Assembly: GCA_030040175.1 (NCBI GenBank)
Contig: JASHUF010000226.1
Location: 1 to 14,973 of the forward strand
Direction of reading: 5' to 3'
Length of the DNA stretch: 14,973 bases
DNA from: Acidobacteriaceae bacterium
GTDB taxonomy: Bacteria > Acidobacteriota > Terriglobia > Terriglobales > Acidobacteriaceae
Made by a program: the position numbers and the translations under genes
Part shown: positions 1 through 6,104 of the stretch, one piece after another
Numbering within the stretch: the first letter of the stretch is position 1
How the letters are laid out: each line of letters begins with the position of its first letter
The notes under the pieces: generated by a model
Told to the model about the DNA's origin: nothing
The model's database searches: none
Seen by the model: the letters and a program-made list of their open reading frames with translations, nothing else

Positions 1-311
1 GAACGCGCCCTTCCTCCGGTCAGGTCGATCCAATAGGTAATCGCAGCCCGCATGGTAGCACAAACTCTGCCCACCGTCGCGCCGCGATCCGCGTCCCGCA
101 GCTGACCGCTGTCATCCTGGCTGAGCGGCCGAAGTCTGCCGCCCCGGGGAAAACGAGGCGGACGAAGAGAGCCGAAAGCCTGCCCTGAGCGAAGATCGGC
201 CGCGACGTCGGACGATTGGAGTCGAATGGGGATCTGCGGTTGCTTCTTCCCGCTCCGGCACCAACCTGGTTGCCCCATCCTTTCCGCGCACCTGGCGAAA
301 GGGTGGGACTC
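1..311. other. Intergenic/edge region, no confident gene
   Basis: No gene is supported here. On the minus strand an ATG at 53-51 opens a frame that reads MRAAITYWIDLTGGRAR and runs off the left edge. It could be the first 17 codons of a gene, but no good ribosome binding site precedes it. Plus-strand frame 3 is open to about 189 without recognisable sequence. Positions about 110-260 contain words such as GTCATCCTGGCTGAGCG, CCCTGAGCGAAG and GATCTGCGGTTGCTTCTTCC, which resemble, from memory, non-coding dispersed repeats of acidobacterial genomes. A hairpin repeat follows at 268-308 and is listed separately. Confidence 0.4.
268..308. repeat. Dispersed hairpin repeat, third copy (GGTTGCCCCATCC module)
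   Basis: Positions 268-290 match 6257-6279 in the sufB-sufC gap at 22 of 23 bases, starting GGTTGCCCCATCCTTT. Both copies fold into the same stem: here CCCATCCTTT (274-283) pairs with AAAGGGTGGG (298-307), with one T-G wobble and an extra CGC/GCG pairing. The copy starts 4 bases past the stop codon of the last DUF190 gene, so it lies at the 3' end of the fluoride operon. No T-run follows the stem on either strand, so it is not a canonical intrinsic terminator, though it could protect the 3' end of the mRNA. Confidence 0.75.
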
Positions 312-644
312 CTACTCCCGCCAGAGCCGGATCGCCTCTACGCGCGAAATGGCAATCAATCCCTCGCCCACCATCCCGTCCAGGTGCGGAATCAGCCGGC
401 CGATTTGCTCCTCCGTATCGATTACGCTCAATTGGATCGGCGCGTCCTTCGAGAACATCGAATGGCTCTTGTGCCGGATGCGCGTGCTCGCGCCGAAACC
501 TTCCAACCCGCGAAACACCGTTACCCCGGCGACTCCCAGCTCGCGGCACTTGTCCACGATGGCTTCATAGAGGGGCTTGCCCTGCCAGCGATCGTCCTCG
601 CCCAGGTGAACCCGCAGCATGCTGGCCTCGAATTGCTCTTTCAT
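312..644 (-). CDS. DUF190 family protein (single domain)
   Basis: A 110-residue protein that is one complete DUF190 domain (Pfam PF02641), a small ferredoxin-like fold related to PII signalling proteins. Visible family features are the MLRVHLGEDDRWQGKPLYEAIV start, the GVAGVTVFRGLEGFGA core (residues about 38-52) and a C-terminal VIDTEEQIGRLIPHLDGMV helix. It closely resembles the second half of the upstream tandem protein (HLGEDDRWQGKPLY versus YIGESDRWKDKPLY). The start is supported by GGGAG five bases upstream of the ATG. It is the last gene of the operon, 44 bases after the tandem DUF190 gene. DUF190 genes commonly neighbour crcB. The biochemical role is not established; a regulatory, ligand-sensing role is inferred from the fold only. 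Confidence 0.88.
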   Translation of the reverse strand: MKEQFEASMLRVHLGEDDRWQGKPLYEAIVDKCRELGVAGVTVFRGLEGFGASTRIRHKSHSMFSKDAPIQLSVIDTEEQIGRLIPHLDGMVGEGLIAISRVEAIRLWRE

Positions 645-688
645 CCCCGCTCCCTCAAAAACCGCCCGTGCCGCAGCCCCGACGCGGG

Positions 689-1417
689 CTACTCCGCGCC
701 CGCCTCGATGCCCGCCTCGATCGCGCGGTGCGAATACTTGATGATGTCCACGTTCGAGAGCACCACCAGACCCTCCTCCACCATCTGCTCCACGATGGGC
801 AGAAACGCCTTCAGTTTCTCCTCGGCGTCCACTACCGAAAGCATGATCGACGCATCCCTTGAAAGATGCAGCGGCTTGTCCGTGTGCACCCGCCGGTGCG
901 CCCCGTAGCCCAGGATTCCCCGGTACACCGTCACCCCGGCAATGTCGTTCGCGCGCATCGCCTCCACCAGCGCCGTGTACAGCGGCTTGTCCTTCCAGCG
1001 GTCGCTCTCGCCGATGTAAATGCGCATCATCTTCCCCTTGCCCTCGAGGCGCAGATGCTCGGCCGGTGCCGCGGTTTTCGGTTTTGACTCCGCAGCCGGC
1101 TTGGCCACAGTGGTCTCCTGGATCTCGATCATCCCCGAGCCCACCAGCTCTTCGAGCTTGCCCAGCAGCTCCTCCACCTTTTCCTTTGTCTCCACGAACT
1201 CGATCTTCAGCGGCAGATGGTCGCTCAGTTCCACCACCTGCGCCGTGTGCAGGTGCCGGTCGGCGCCGAAGCCGGCGATGCCCTTGAGCACGGTTGCCCC
1301 GGAAACTCCGCGGTAAAACAGGAAATCGAGCACCGTCGAGTACGTCGGTACCCCGCGCCGCGTCGACCCCTCGCTGATATAAATCGTCACCTTCAGCGCC
1401 TTGCCCGCTTTCAACAT
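689..1417 (-). CDS. Tandem DUF190 protein (two DUF190 domains)
   Basis: A 242-residue protein with two DUF190 domains in one chain. Domain 1 (about residues 6-100) has VTIYISEGSTRRGVPTY and GVSGATVLKGIAGFGADRHLHT. A linker rich in Ala, Lys, Glu and Pro (about 103-125) follows. Domain 2 (about 128-230) has MRIYIGESDRWKDKPLY and IAGVTVYRGILGYGAHRRVHT. The usual family length is about 105-120 residues, so this is a duplication/fusion; the two halves have diverged clearly, with only domain 2 keeping the DRWKDKPLY segment shared with the neighbouring single-domain protein. A GGAG lies six bases before the ATG. It lies 40 bases after crcB and 44 before the single DUF190 gene. DUF190 is related to PII proteins, so a ligand-responsive regulator of the antiporter or channel is plausible but unproven. 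Confidence 0.87.
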   Translation of the reverse strand: MLKAGKALKVTIYISEGSTRRGVPTYSTVLDFLFYRGVSGATVLKGIAGFGADRHLHTAQVVELSDHLPLKIEFVETKEKVEELLGKLEELVGSGMIEIQETTVAKPAAESKPKTAAPAEHLRLEGKGKMMRIYIGESDRWKDKPLYTALVEAMRANDIAGVTVYRGILGYGAHRRVHTDKPLHLSRDASIMLSVVDAEEKLKAFLPIVEQMVEEGLVVLSNVDIIKYSHRAIEAGIEAGAE

Positions 1418-1457
1418 GTCTTCTCCATCTCCGCCGCCATCATCGCTGCTCCGGCAC

Positions 1458-1835
1458 TCACCCCATCATCTCCGCCAGCACTGACCCTCCCCACACCGCA
1501 ACCAGTCCCAGTACCAGGCTGCCCACGGCGTAGAGCGCCGCCAGCGAGAAGGCGCCCGCGCGCAGCGTCGAAAGCGTCTCCCACTCATACGTCGAAAACG
1601 TGCTGTAGGCGCCCACAAACCCCACCGGGATGAGGTAGCGCCACGCCGGGTTGAGCTCCACGCGCCTGCCCAGAAAGGTGAGCGCAAATCCGATCACCAG
1701 GCACGCCGTCAGATTGATGACAAAAGTCCCGTACGGGAACTTGGTTCCCAGCCTTCCCGCAACCGTCGACCCCACCCAGTACCGCGCGATCGATCCCAGC
1801 GCGCCGCCCACGGCAATATAAAAATACTTCTGCAA
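1458..1835 (-). CDS. crcB: CrcB/Fluc fluoride ion channel
   Basis: A 125-residue, four-helix membrane protein of the CrcB/Fluc family. Members form antiparallel dual-topology dimers that export fluoride through the inner membrane. Family motifs are GGALGSIARYW (10-20), GTFVINLTACLVIGF (36-50, with conserved Asn41) and GFVGAYSTFSTYEWE (72-86), and the length is typical. Phe80 matches one phenylalanine of the conserved 'Phe box'; the second is Tyr83 here instead of the usual Phe. The start is read as TTG because the family N-terminus begins there and GGGAG lies seven bases upstream; no ATG gives the complete first helix. The gene is fourth in an operon headed by a predicted fluoride riboswitch, which fits its function exactly. 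Confidence 0.95.
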   Translation of the reverse strand: MQKYFYIAVGGALGSIARYWVGSTVAGRLGTKFPYGTFVINLTACLVIGFALTFLGRRVELNPAWRYLIPVGFVGAYSTFSTYEWETLSTLRAGAFSLAALYAVGSLVLGLVAVWGGSVLAEMMG

Positions 1836-1911
1836 GATTGAACTCCCTCACTTTGCTTGCGAACCGCGGCTCATCCGGAATCTTTCTGCAATGACGCTGG
1901 CCCGCACCTCG

Positions 1912-2403
1912 CTACGACCCCGGCGTCCGCGCCGCGAGTTCGCGCCGCAGATATTGCTCCATGCCCTGCGCCACTGCGCGCAGTTCATCGGCTGCCCGGT
2001 TCAGCTCCTCCGCCACGCCCTCCGCCAGCGCACCCGACCCGCGCATATACCGCGGCCTCAGCTCCTCGATGGCAATATCGATGAAGTTCAGGTGCGTCAG
2101 CACAGCGCGGCTGGCGGGAATCTCCGCCGGCTCCGGCTTCAAACCCTGCCACGCGAGCGTCCGCAGCAGTTGCTCCCGAACGCGCCCGATGTGCTCGTCG
2201 AGCTTGCGCCTCTGCTCCGCCGTCAGGTCCACAACATGCCGCGGAAACGGCGAAAGCGAGAAGTCCTCAAGCAGAATCTCCTCCACGTCGCCCAGCAGCC
2301 TGTCAATATACTCGCAGGTCACGCTCAACCGCCGCCGCTGCGCCTCGTTCAGCCTGCCGCCCTCACGTGCGGGCGTCGTCTCTCGCCGTATCTCAGCCAA
2401 CAT
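1912..2403 (-). CDS. Hypothetical helical protein in the fluoride operon
   Basis: A 163-residue protein that I do not recognise. It is predicted soluble and almost wholly alpha-helical: no signal peptide, no membrane segment and no cysteine pair, only Cys30. Heptad-like charged stretches occur, such as ERYIDRLL-like residues 31-45, LTAEQRRKLDEHIGRVREQLL (about 60-80) and AEELNRAADELRAVAQGMEQYLRREL near the C-terminus. The frame is open further upstream to 2472, but that would overlap the uspA stop. ATG at 2403 with GGGAGGG directly before it and a 44-base gap from uspA is preferred, although the spacing is unusually tight. Its position between uspA and crcB suggests a role in fluoride or stress response; no enzymatic motif is visible. 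Confidence 0.7.
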   Translation of the reverse strand: MLAEIRRETTPAREGGRLNEAQRRRLSVTCEYIDRLLGDVEEILLEDFSLSPFPRHVVDLTAEQRRKLDEHIGRVREQLLRTLAWQGLKPEPAEIPASRAVLTHLNFIDIAIEELRPRYMRGSGALAEGVAEELNRAADELRAVAQGMEQYLRRELAARTPGS

Positions 2404-2447
2404 CCCTCCCGCGCCGCCCCTCGCCCGTGCGGCTGTTCGGCCGCCCC

Positions 2448-2885
2448 TCAATGCACCATCATCACCGGGCAATGCGCATATTTTAGGACCCGCTCCGTGT
2501 TCGACCCCAGCATCCAGCGATGAAAGATCGAGTGGCTGCGCTTGCCCATCACGATCAGGCTGGCCTGCACGGTGTCAGCAAAATGGATGATCTGTTCGGC
2601 GGGATGACCCACCACGATCGCCGTCTCCAGCTCCATTGCCTTTTCCCGCGCGTGCTCCCGGGCCGGCGCAAAACTCCGCTCGAAGTGTTCGCGCATCTCA
2701 TCCAGAACCGCGTGAAGCTCCGCGCTCTCAGCCGGCTCCGGCGGACGGATCACGGCCACCAGGAAGACTTTCGCCTTCATGTCCGCCGCCATCGCCAGCG
2801 CAACTTCCAGCGCGTGCTCCGCGTGCGGCGATCCATCGAAGGCAACCACAATTCGCTGAAATCCGACAAACACCCGGCTTCCCAT
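2448..2885 (-). CDS. Universal stress protein, UspA family
   Basis: A 145-residue single-domain Usp, the typical length. It has the N-terminal strand and loop RIVVAFDGSPHAEHALEVAL (residues 11-30) and the C-terminal nucleotide-binding region LIVMGKRSHSIFHRWMLGS with the final TERVLKYAHCPVMMV strand. The ATP-binding family signature is G-2X-G-9X-G-S/T. Here the first Gly and the final Gly-Ser are present but the second Gly is Ser, so nucleotide binding may be altered. The start is preceded by AGGAG that overlaps the antiporter stop codon (TAG), with a 6-base spacer; the gap is 9 bases, implying translational coupling. Usp genes are among those found, as I recall, under fluoride riboswitches. 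Confidence 0.92.
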   Translation of the reverse strand: MGSRVFVGFQRIVVAFDGSPHAEHALEVALAMAADMKAKVFLVAVIRPPEPAESAELHAVLDEMREHFERSFAPAREHAREKAMELETAIVVGHPAEQIIHFADTVQASLIVMGKRSHSIFHRWMLGSNTERVLKYAHCPVMMVH

Positions 2886-2894
2886 CGCCCGCTC

Positions 2895-4106
2895 CTATGC
2901 CCGTTCTGCCGCTGCCGTCTGCTGCGCCGGCTCCGCCGCCAGCGAGCCCTTTTCTTCCTTGGGCAGCAGGTGCCGCGGCAAAAAGAACGAGTTCGCCGCC
3001 ATCGTGGGCAGCACCGCACTGGCAATCACCGTGCCCACCAGAAAGGAATACTGCGCCTGCGTAATAATCCGGTGATTCAGCCCGAAGAGCGCGGAGATGG
3101 TGCCGAAGGTGAGCCCCGTCGACATCATCAATGTGTAGTAAGCTCCTGCCGAACCGTCGTACCGGTGCGCCCGCACCGCGGGAAACACCGCTGCCGCCTT
3201 GGTGGCCGATTTCGCCGCAAACAAGACCAGCAGCACCATCGGCGCCGCCAGCAGCACCGGCACGGAGACAAAAGAGCCCGCGCGAATAAAGTAAAACGGC
3301 GTCAACAGCCCGAAGGTCAGCGTGCGCAGCCGCCGCACCAGCACATGGTCCTTGCCCACAGTCCCGGCCAGCACCATGCCGATCACATACGCCGGCAGCA
3401 CTGCCTCGCTCCCCGCCCACACCGCCAGCCCGCCCAGCGCGAAGAGCAGGAAGAGAAGGTACTTGGCTTCGAGCTCAGAAACCCTCCCGCCATATTTCTT
3501 GAAAAACCGCGGCGTGAGGAAGGGAAGCACCGCAAACGCCGCCGCCGACACACCCACAAAGATCAGCGTCCTGGCTGTGAAGGGCGAAAAGATCAGCCCC
3601 AGCGCAATCACCGTCCCCAGGTCATTCACAAAGCACGCCGCCAGGATCGACTTGCCGTACTCGGTTACGTTGAAGCCCAGCTCCAGCATCACCGCATACA
3701 CCACCGCCACGGAAGTGGTCGAGAGCGCCACGCCGCACAGCCAGCTTGAAACCATGGTCCAGTGCAGCACAAACCGCGCCACCGCCGTGCAGCCCAGGAA
3801 GGGCCCGAAGAAGCCGGCCAGCCCTACTACCATCGCCTCGCGCCATTTGATGCGGAAGATCCCGGGATCGAGCTCCGCACCGGCCAGGAAAGTGAGCACG
3901 ATTGCGCCCGTCCCGGCCAGAAACGTAATCCACTGCGTATTGCCCTGCAACCCGCTCGGTCCCATCGCGGCGCCGATGGCCAGTTGCGCCACCGTGCCCA
4001 CCACGATCTCCGACAGCGCCGTTGAAATCCTCAACCAGATGGCGAGCAGCGTCGCGATCAGCGCCAACCCAACCCACAAAGCCGCAAGCGCCCATGCGTT
4101 TGCCAT
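2895..4106 (-). CDS. Cation/proton antiporter, CPA (NhaP/Kef-like) family
   Basis: A 403-residue integral membrane protein with about 12 hydrophobic segments. It has the Kef/NhaP-like signature LTFLAGAELDPGIF (71-84) and the transport-site pair Asn161-Asp162 in ACFVNDLGTVIALG. An Asn-Asp pair is typical of electroneutral CPA1-like exchangers, whereas NhaA has Asp-Asp. There is no C-terminal RCK/TrkA-N domain; the tail after the last helix is a short polar segment rich in Ala, Glu and Gln. The open frame extends to 4160, but MANAWALAAL at 4106 begins the first membrane helix and has GAGGAG eight bases upstream. It is the first gene of the fluoride operon, behind a 170-base structured leader. 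The substrate could be Na+, K+ or Li+ against H+; a direct role with fluoride or in coping with acid/ion stress is inference. Confidence 0.9.
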   Translation of the reverse strand: MANAWALAALWVGLALIATLLAIWLRISTALSEIVVGTVAQLAIGAAMGPSGLQGNTQWITFLAGTGAIVLTFLAGAELDPGIFRIKWREAMVVGLAGFFGPFLGCTAVARFVLHWTMVSSWLCGVALSTTSVAVVYAVMLELGFNVTEYGKSILAACFVNDLGTVIALGLIFSPFTARTLIFVGVSAAAFAVLPFLTPRFFKKYGGRVSELEAKYLLFLLFALGGLAVWAGSEAVLPAYVIGMVLAGTVGKDHVLVRRLRTLTFGLLTPFYFIRAGSFVSVPVLLAAPMVLLVLFAAKSATKAAAVFPAVRAHRYDGSAGAYYTLMMSTGLTFGTISALFGLNHRIITQAQYSFLVGTVIASAVLPTMAANSFFLPRHLLPKEEKGSLAAEPAQQTAAAERA

Positions 4107-4148
4107 GGATCCACGCTCCTCAAGATGATTCAGGGATCGCGCCGCGAC

Positions 4149-4183
4149 ATGACTCCGCAACAGGATTCCCTGTCAGGAGTCAT
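4149..4183 (-). promoter_or_regulatory. Expression-platform hairpin of the fluoride riboswitch
   Basis: On the minus strand ATGACTCC and GGAGTCAT form a perfect 8-bp stem. It encloses ACAGG-GAAT-CCTGT, a second 5-bp stem, across a small internal loop. The 5' arm contains the ACTCC that also pairs with the aptamer loop, so this hairpin and the pseudoknot exclude each other. That is the layout of fluoride-riboswitch expression platforms such as that of Bacillus cereus crcB. No T-run follows the stem, so control may be translational or Rho-assisted rather than intrinsic termination. The same ACTCCT can also pair with five bases (AGGAG) of the antiporter ribosome binding site. Confidence 0.6.
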
Positions 4184-4270
4184 CATCTGTCCGGCCTCGT
4201 TGGGTGGGGACAGCGGTTATACCGGATCAGCAGTCGCTTCCGGTTTTTGAGGTGAACTCCTTCACCTCGA
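4175..4270 (-). ncRNA. Fluoride riboswitch aptamer (crcB motif)
   Basis: Read on the minus strand, GGTGA-AGGAGT-TCACC forms a 5-bp stem with a 6-base loop (core 4251-4266), followed by the A-rich linker CAAAAAC. The end of the aptamer is TGATGACTCCT (4175-4185), the strongly conserved 3' segment of crcB-motif RNAs. Its ACTCCT (4175-4180) is perfectly complementary to the loop AGGAGT (4256-4261), giving the expected pseudoknot. The stem and loop have the same size as the B. cereus example (GGCGA-TGGAGT-TCGCC, recalled from memory). The P3 region is longer than usual and holds two hairpins (4221-4244 and 4187-4213). Location 69 bases before an operon that contains crcB supports the call. Confidence 0.82.
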
Positions 4271-4280
4271 CTGCACCTTC

Positions 4281-4310
4281 AGTAAAATCCTGAACCATTT
4301 CCTGTGTCAA
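4281..4310 (-). promoter_or_regulatory. Sigma70-type promoter of the fluoride operon
   Basis: On the minus strand a perfect -35 TTGACA (4310-4305) is followed after 18 bases by TTTACT (4286-4281), four of six matches to TATAAT. With a 17-base spacer the -10 would be TTTTAC. Transcription would start near 4274, immediately before the riboswitch, giving a leader of about 168 bases before the antiporter ATG. Confidence 0.65.
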
Positions 4311-4500
4311 GCACACGCCGCAACTCCGGCACACTCTCGGTTACCCAAGCCTCGAATCCGGTCGACCTGCCCCGGAACGGCGCGTTGCCAACGAGTCTGC
4401 CGGCCCGCGCACACTCCTCCTTCAGGCGCCTTGATCGGCTTTGACCCCCCCGGGGTTTACCATCCTTTGAAACCATCCTTTCGCTGCGGCATCCCATTCC

Positions 4501-4529
4501 TTGAAGCTGCTCGCCCTCCGCGCTATACT
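4501..4529 (+). promoter_or_regulatory. Sigma70-type promoter of the SUF operon
   Basis: TTGAAG (4501-4506) and TATACT (4524-4529) are separated by exactly 17 bases. The -10 matches the consensus at five of six positions and the -35 at four. The predicted start is near 4536, leaving a leader of about 110 bases before sufB. The -10 box is followed 8 bases later by the dyad operator. Confidence 0.75.
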
Positions 4530-4537
4530 TGAAATCG

Positions 4538-4562
4538 ATATACGACCGTTTCAGTCGTATAT
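4538..4562 (+). promoter_or_regulatory. IscR type 1-like operator at the SUF promoter
   Basis: A 25-base dyad with perfect 9-base arms ATATACGAC (4538-4546) and GTCGTATAT (4554-4562) around CGTTTCA. E. coli IscR type 1 sites, as I recall them, are also 25 bases with the plan ATA-N3-GACT, an A/T-rich centre, and AGTC-N3-TAT. Here the outer ATA/TAT, both GAC/GTC cores, the T-rich centre and the 3' AGTC are present; only the 5' half has GACC in place of GACT. It covers roughly +2 to +26 of the predicted transcript, a position suited to repression by an Rrf2-family [2Fe-2S] sensor. No such regulator is encoded in this window. Confidence 0.7.
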
Positions 4563-4646
4563 TTGGGCAGGTTCTTTCCAAGGCCCGGCCGGCAAGTGTC
4601 TGCAGACGTTCGACTTGCCCGCACCCGCCTTCTTCAGGAGCGTGCA

Positions 4647-6104
4647 ATGGGTTCAAGCACCGAGACAATCCGCGACCTCACTCAGCAGGACTACAAGTGG
4701 GGCTTCGTTACGGAAATTGAGAGCGAAGGGGTTCCGCGTGGTCTTACCGAGGAGACCATCCGCCTCATCTCTGCCAAGAAGCACGAGCCTGCCTTCATGC
4801 TCGACTGGCGTCTCAGGGCCTTCCGCCACTGGGCCTCTCTTGAAAAGGCCCAGGCCGAGCCCACGTGGGCCAACGTCCACTACGGCCCCATCGATTACCA
4901 GGACATCATTTATTACTCGGCGCCCAAGCAGAAGCCCAGCCTGAAGAGCCTTGACGAGCTCGATCCCGAAATTCTGCGCACCTACGAGAAGCTCGGCATT
5001 CCGCTCGCTGAGCAGCAGCGCCTGGCCGGCGTGGCCGTCGATGCCGTCTTCGACTCCGTCTCCGTCGCCACCACCTTCAAGGAAAAGCTAGGCGAGCTGG
5101 GCATCATCTTCTGCTCCTTCTCTGAGGCCGTGGAAAAATATCCCGACCTCGTCAAGCAGTACCTCGGCACCGTCGTGCCGCACACCGACAATTTCTTCGC
5201 CGCCCTGAACGCCGCCGTCTTCAGTGACGGCTCCTTCGTCTACGTCCCCAAGGGCGTCCGCTGCCCCATGGAGCTGTCCACCTATTTCCGCATCAACGCC
5301 GCGGAGACGGGCCAGTTCGAGCGCACCCTCATCATCGCCGACGAAGGCTCCTATGTGAGCTATCTCGAGGGTTGCACCGCGCCCATCCGTGACACCAACC
5401 AGCTCCACGCCGCCGTTGTCGAGCTCATCGCGCTCGACAACGCGCAGATCAAGTACTCCACCGTGCAGAACTGGTACCCCGGCGATAAGCAGGGCCGCGG
5501 CGGCATTTACAACTTCGTCACCAAGCGCGGCAAATGCCTCGGCGTGAACTCGAAAATCTCCTGGACGCAGGTCGAAACCGGCTCCGCCATCACCTGGAAA
5601 TATCCCGGCTGCATCCTCCAGGGCGACAACTCCGTGGGCGAGTTTTACTCCGTTGCCCTCACCAACAACTACCAGCAGGCTGACACCGGCACCAAGATGA
5701 TCCACCTGGGCAGGAACACGCGCTCCACCATTGTCTCCAAAGGCATCTCCGCCGGCCACGGCCAGAATACCTACCGCGGCATGGTGAAGATTCTCAAGGG
5801 CGCAGCCGGCGCGCGCAACTACACCCAGTGTGACTCGCTCCTCATCGGCGATCAGTGCGGGGCTCACACCTTCCCCTATATCGAGGTGAAGAACTCCACC
5901 GCGCGCATGGAACATGAGGCTTCGACGTCGAAGATCGGCGAGAACCAGATCTTCTATCTGCAGCAGCGCGGCCTCAAAGCCGAGGAAGCCGTCTCCATGA
6001 TCGTCAATGGCTTCTGCAAGCAGGTCTTCCGCGAGCTGCCCATGGAATTTGCCGTTGAGGCGCAAAAGCTGCTCGGCATCAGCCTCGAGGGCAGTGTCGG
6101 CTGA
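4647..6104 (+). CDS. sufB: Fe-S cluster assembly scaffold SufB
   Basis: A 485-residue SufB, the core of the SufBC2D scaffold in the cytoplasm on which Fe-S clusters are built. It closely follows E. coli SufB, especially the C-terminal third: [37 protein letters not shown] and [24 protein letters not shown]. Residues equivalent to the functional Cys405, His433 and Glu434 of E. coli are Cys395, His423 and Glu424. The frame is open back to 4563, but ATG at 4647 is chosen because CAGGAG lies six bases upstream and [20 protein letters not shown] is a normal SufB start. It is the first gene of the operon behind an Rrf2/IscR-like operator. A 301-base repeat-rich gap separates it from sufC. Confidence 0.97.
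   Translation: MGSSTETIRDLTQQDYKWGFVTEIESEGVPRGLTEETIRLISAKKHEPAFMLDWRLRAFRHWASLEKAQAEPTWANVHYGPIDYQDIIYYSAPKQKPSLKSLDELDPEILRTYEKLGIPLAEQQRLAGVAVDAVFDSVSVATTFKEKLGELGIIFCSFSEAVEKYPDLVKQYLGTVVPHTDNFFAALNAAVFSDGSFVYVPKGVRCPMELSTYFRINAAETGQFERTLIIADEGSYVSYLEGCTAPIRDTNQLHAAVVELIALDNAQIKYSTVQNWYPGDKQGRGGIYNFVTKRGKCLGVNSKISWTQVETGSAITWKYPGCILQGDNSVGEFYSVALTNNYQQADTGTKMIHLGRNTRSTIVSKGISAGHGQNTYRGMVKILKGAAGARNYTQCDSLLIGDQCGAHTFPYIEVKNSTARMEHEASTSKIGENQIFYLQQRGLKAEEAVSMIVNGFCKQVFRELPMEFAVEAQKLLGISLEGSVG

Larger units (their letters stand above)
4107..4646. other. Divergent regulatory region between the fluoride and SUF operons
   Basis: This 540-base gap has no credible gene. From left to right it holds the antiporter ribosome binding site, the riboswitch with its leader promoter on the minus strand, then the SUF promoter, an IscR-like dyad and the sufB leader on the plus strand. 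The stretch 4311-4500 shows nothing assignable apart from a repeated ACCATCCTTT word near 4460-4485 and a C7/G4 self-complementary run near 4445-4456. Confidence 0.7.

Noticed and set aside
2520..3749. 409-residue plus-strand open frame opposite uspA and the antiporter
   Set aside because: Its translation is rich in His, Arg and Gln, typical of an antisense frame. The minus-strand genes here have clear family motifs.
4130..4150. Six-codon upstream reading frame (ATG TCG CGG CGC GAT CCC TGA) in the antiporter leader
   Set aside because: Its only possible ribosome binding site, GGAG, is two bases from the ATG, too close, and it lies within the hairpin.
4149..4183. Hairpin as a Rho-independent terminator
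   Set aside because: The stem is strong but is followed by GTCGCGGCG on the minus strand, with no T-run. It is better read as the riboswitch expression platform.
4107..4310. Li+/Na+ (nhaA-I, DUF1646) or c-di-AMP riboswitch as alternatives for the antiporter leader
   Set aside because: I considered these because the first gene is a cation antiporter. The loop AGGAGT, terminal TGATGACTCCT and presence of crcB in the operon fit the fluoride class much better.
4279..4668. 129-residue minus-strand frame in the divergent regulatory region
   Set aside because: It covers the SUF promoter, the operator and the sufB start, has no family similarity and no good ribosome binding site.
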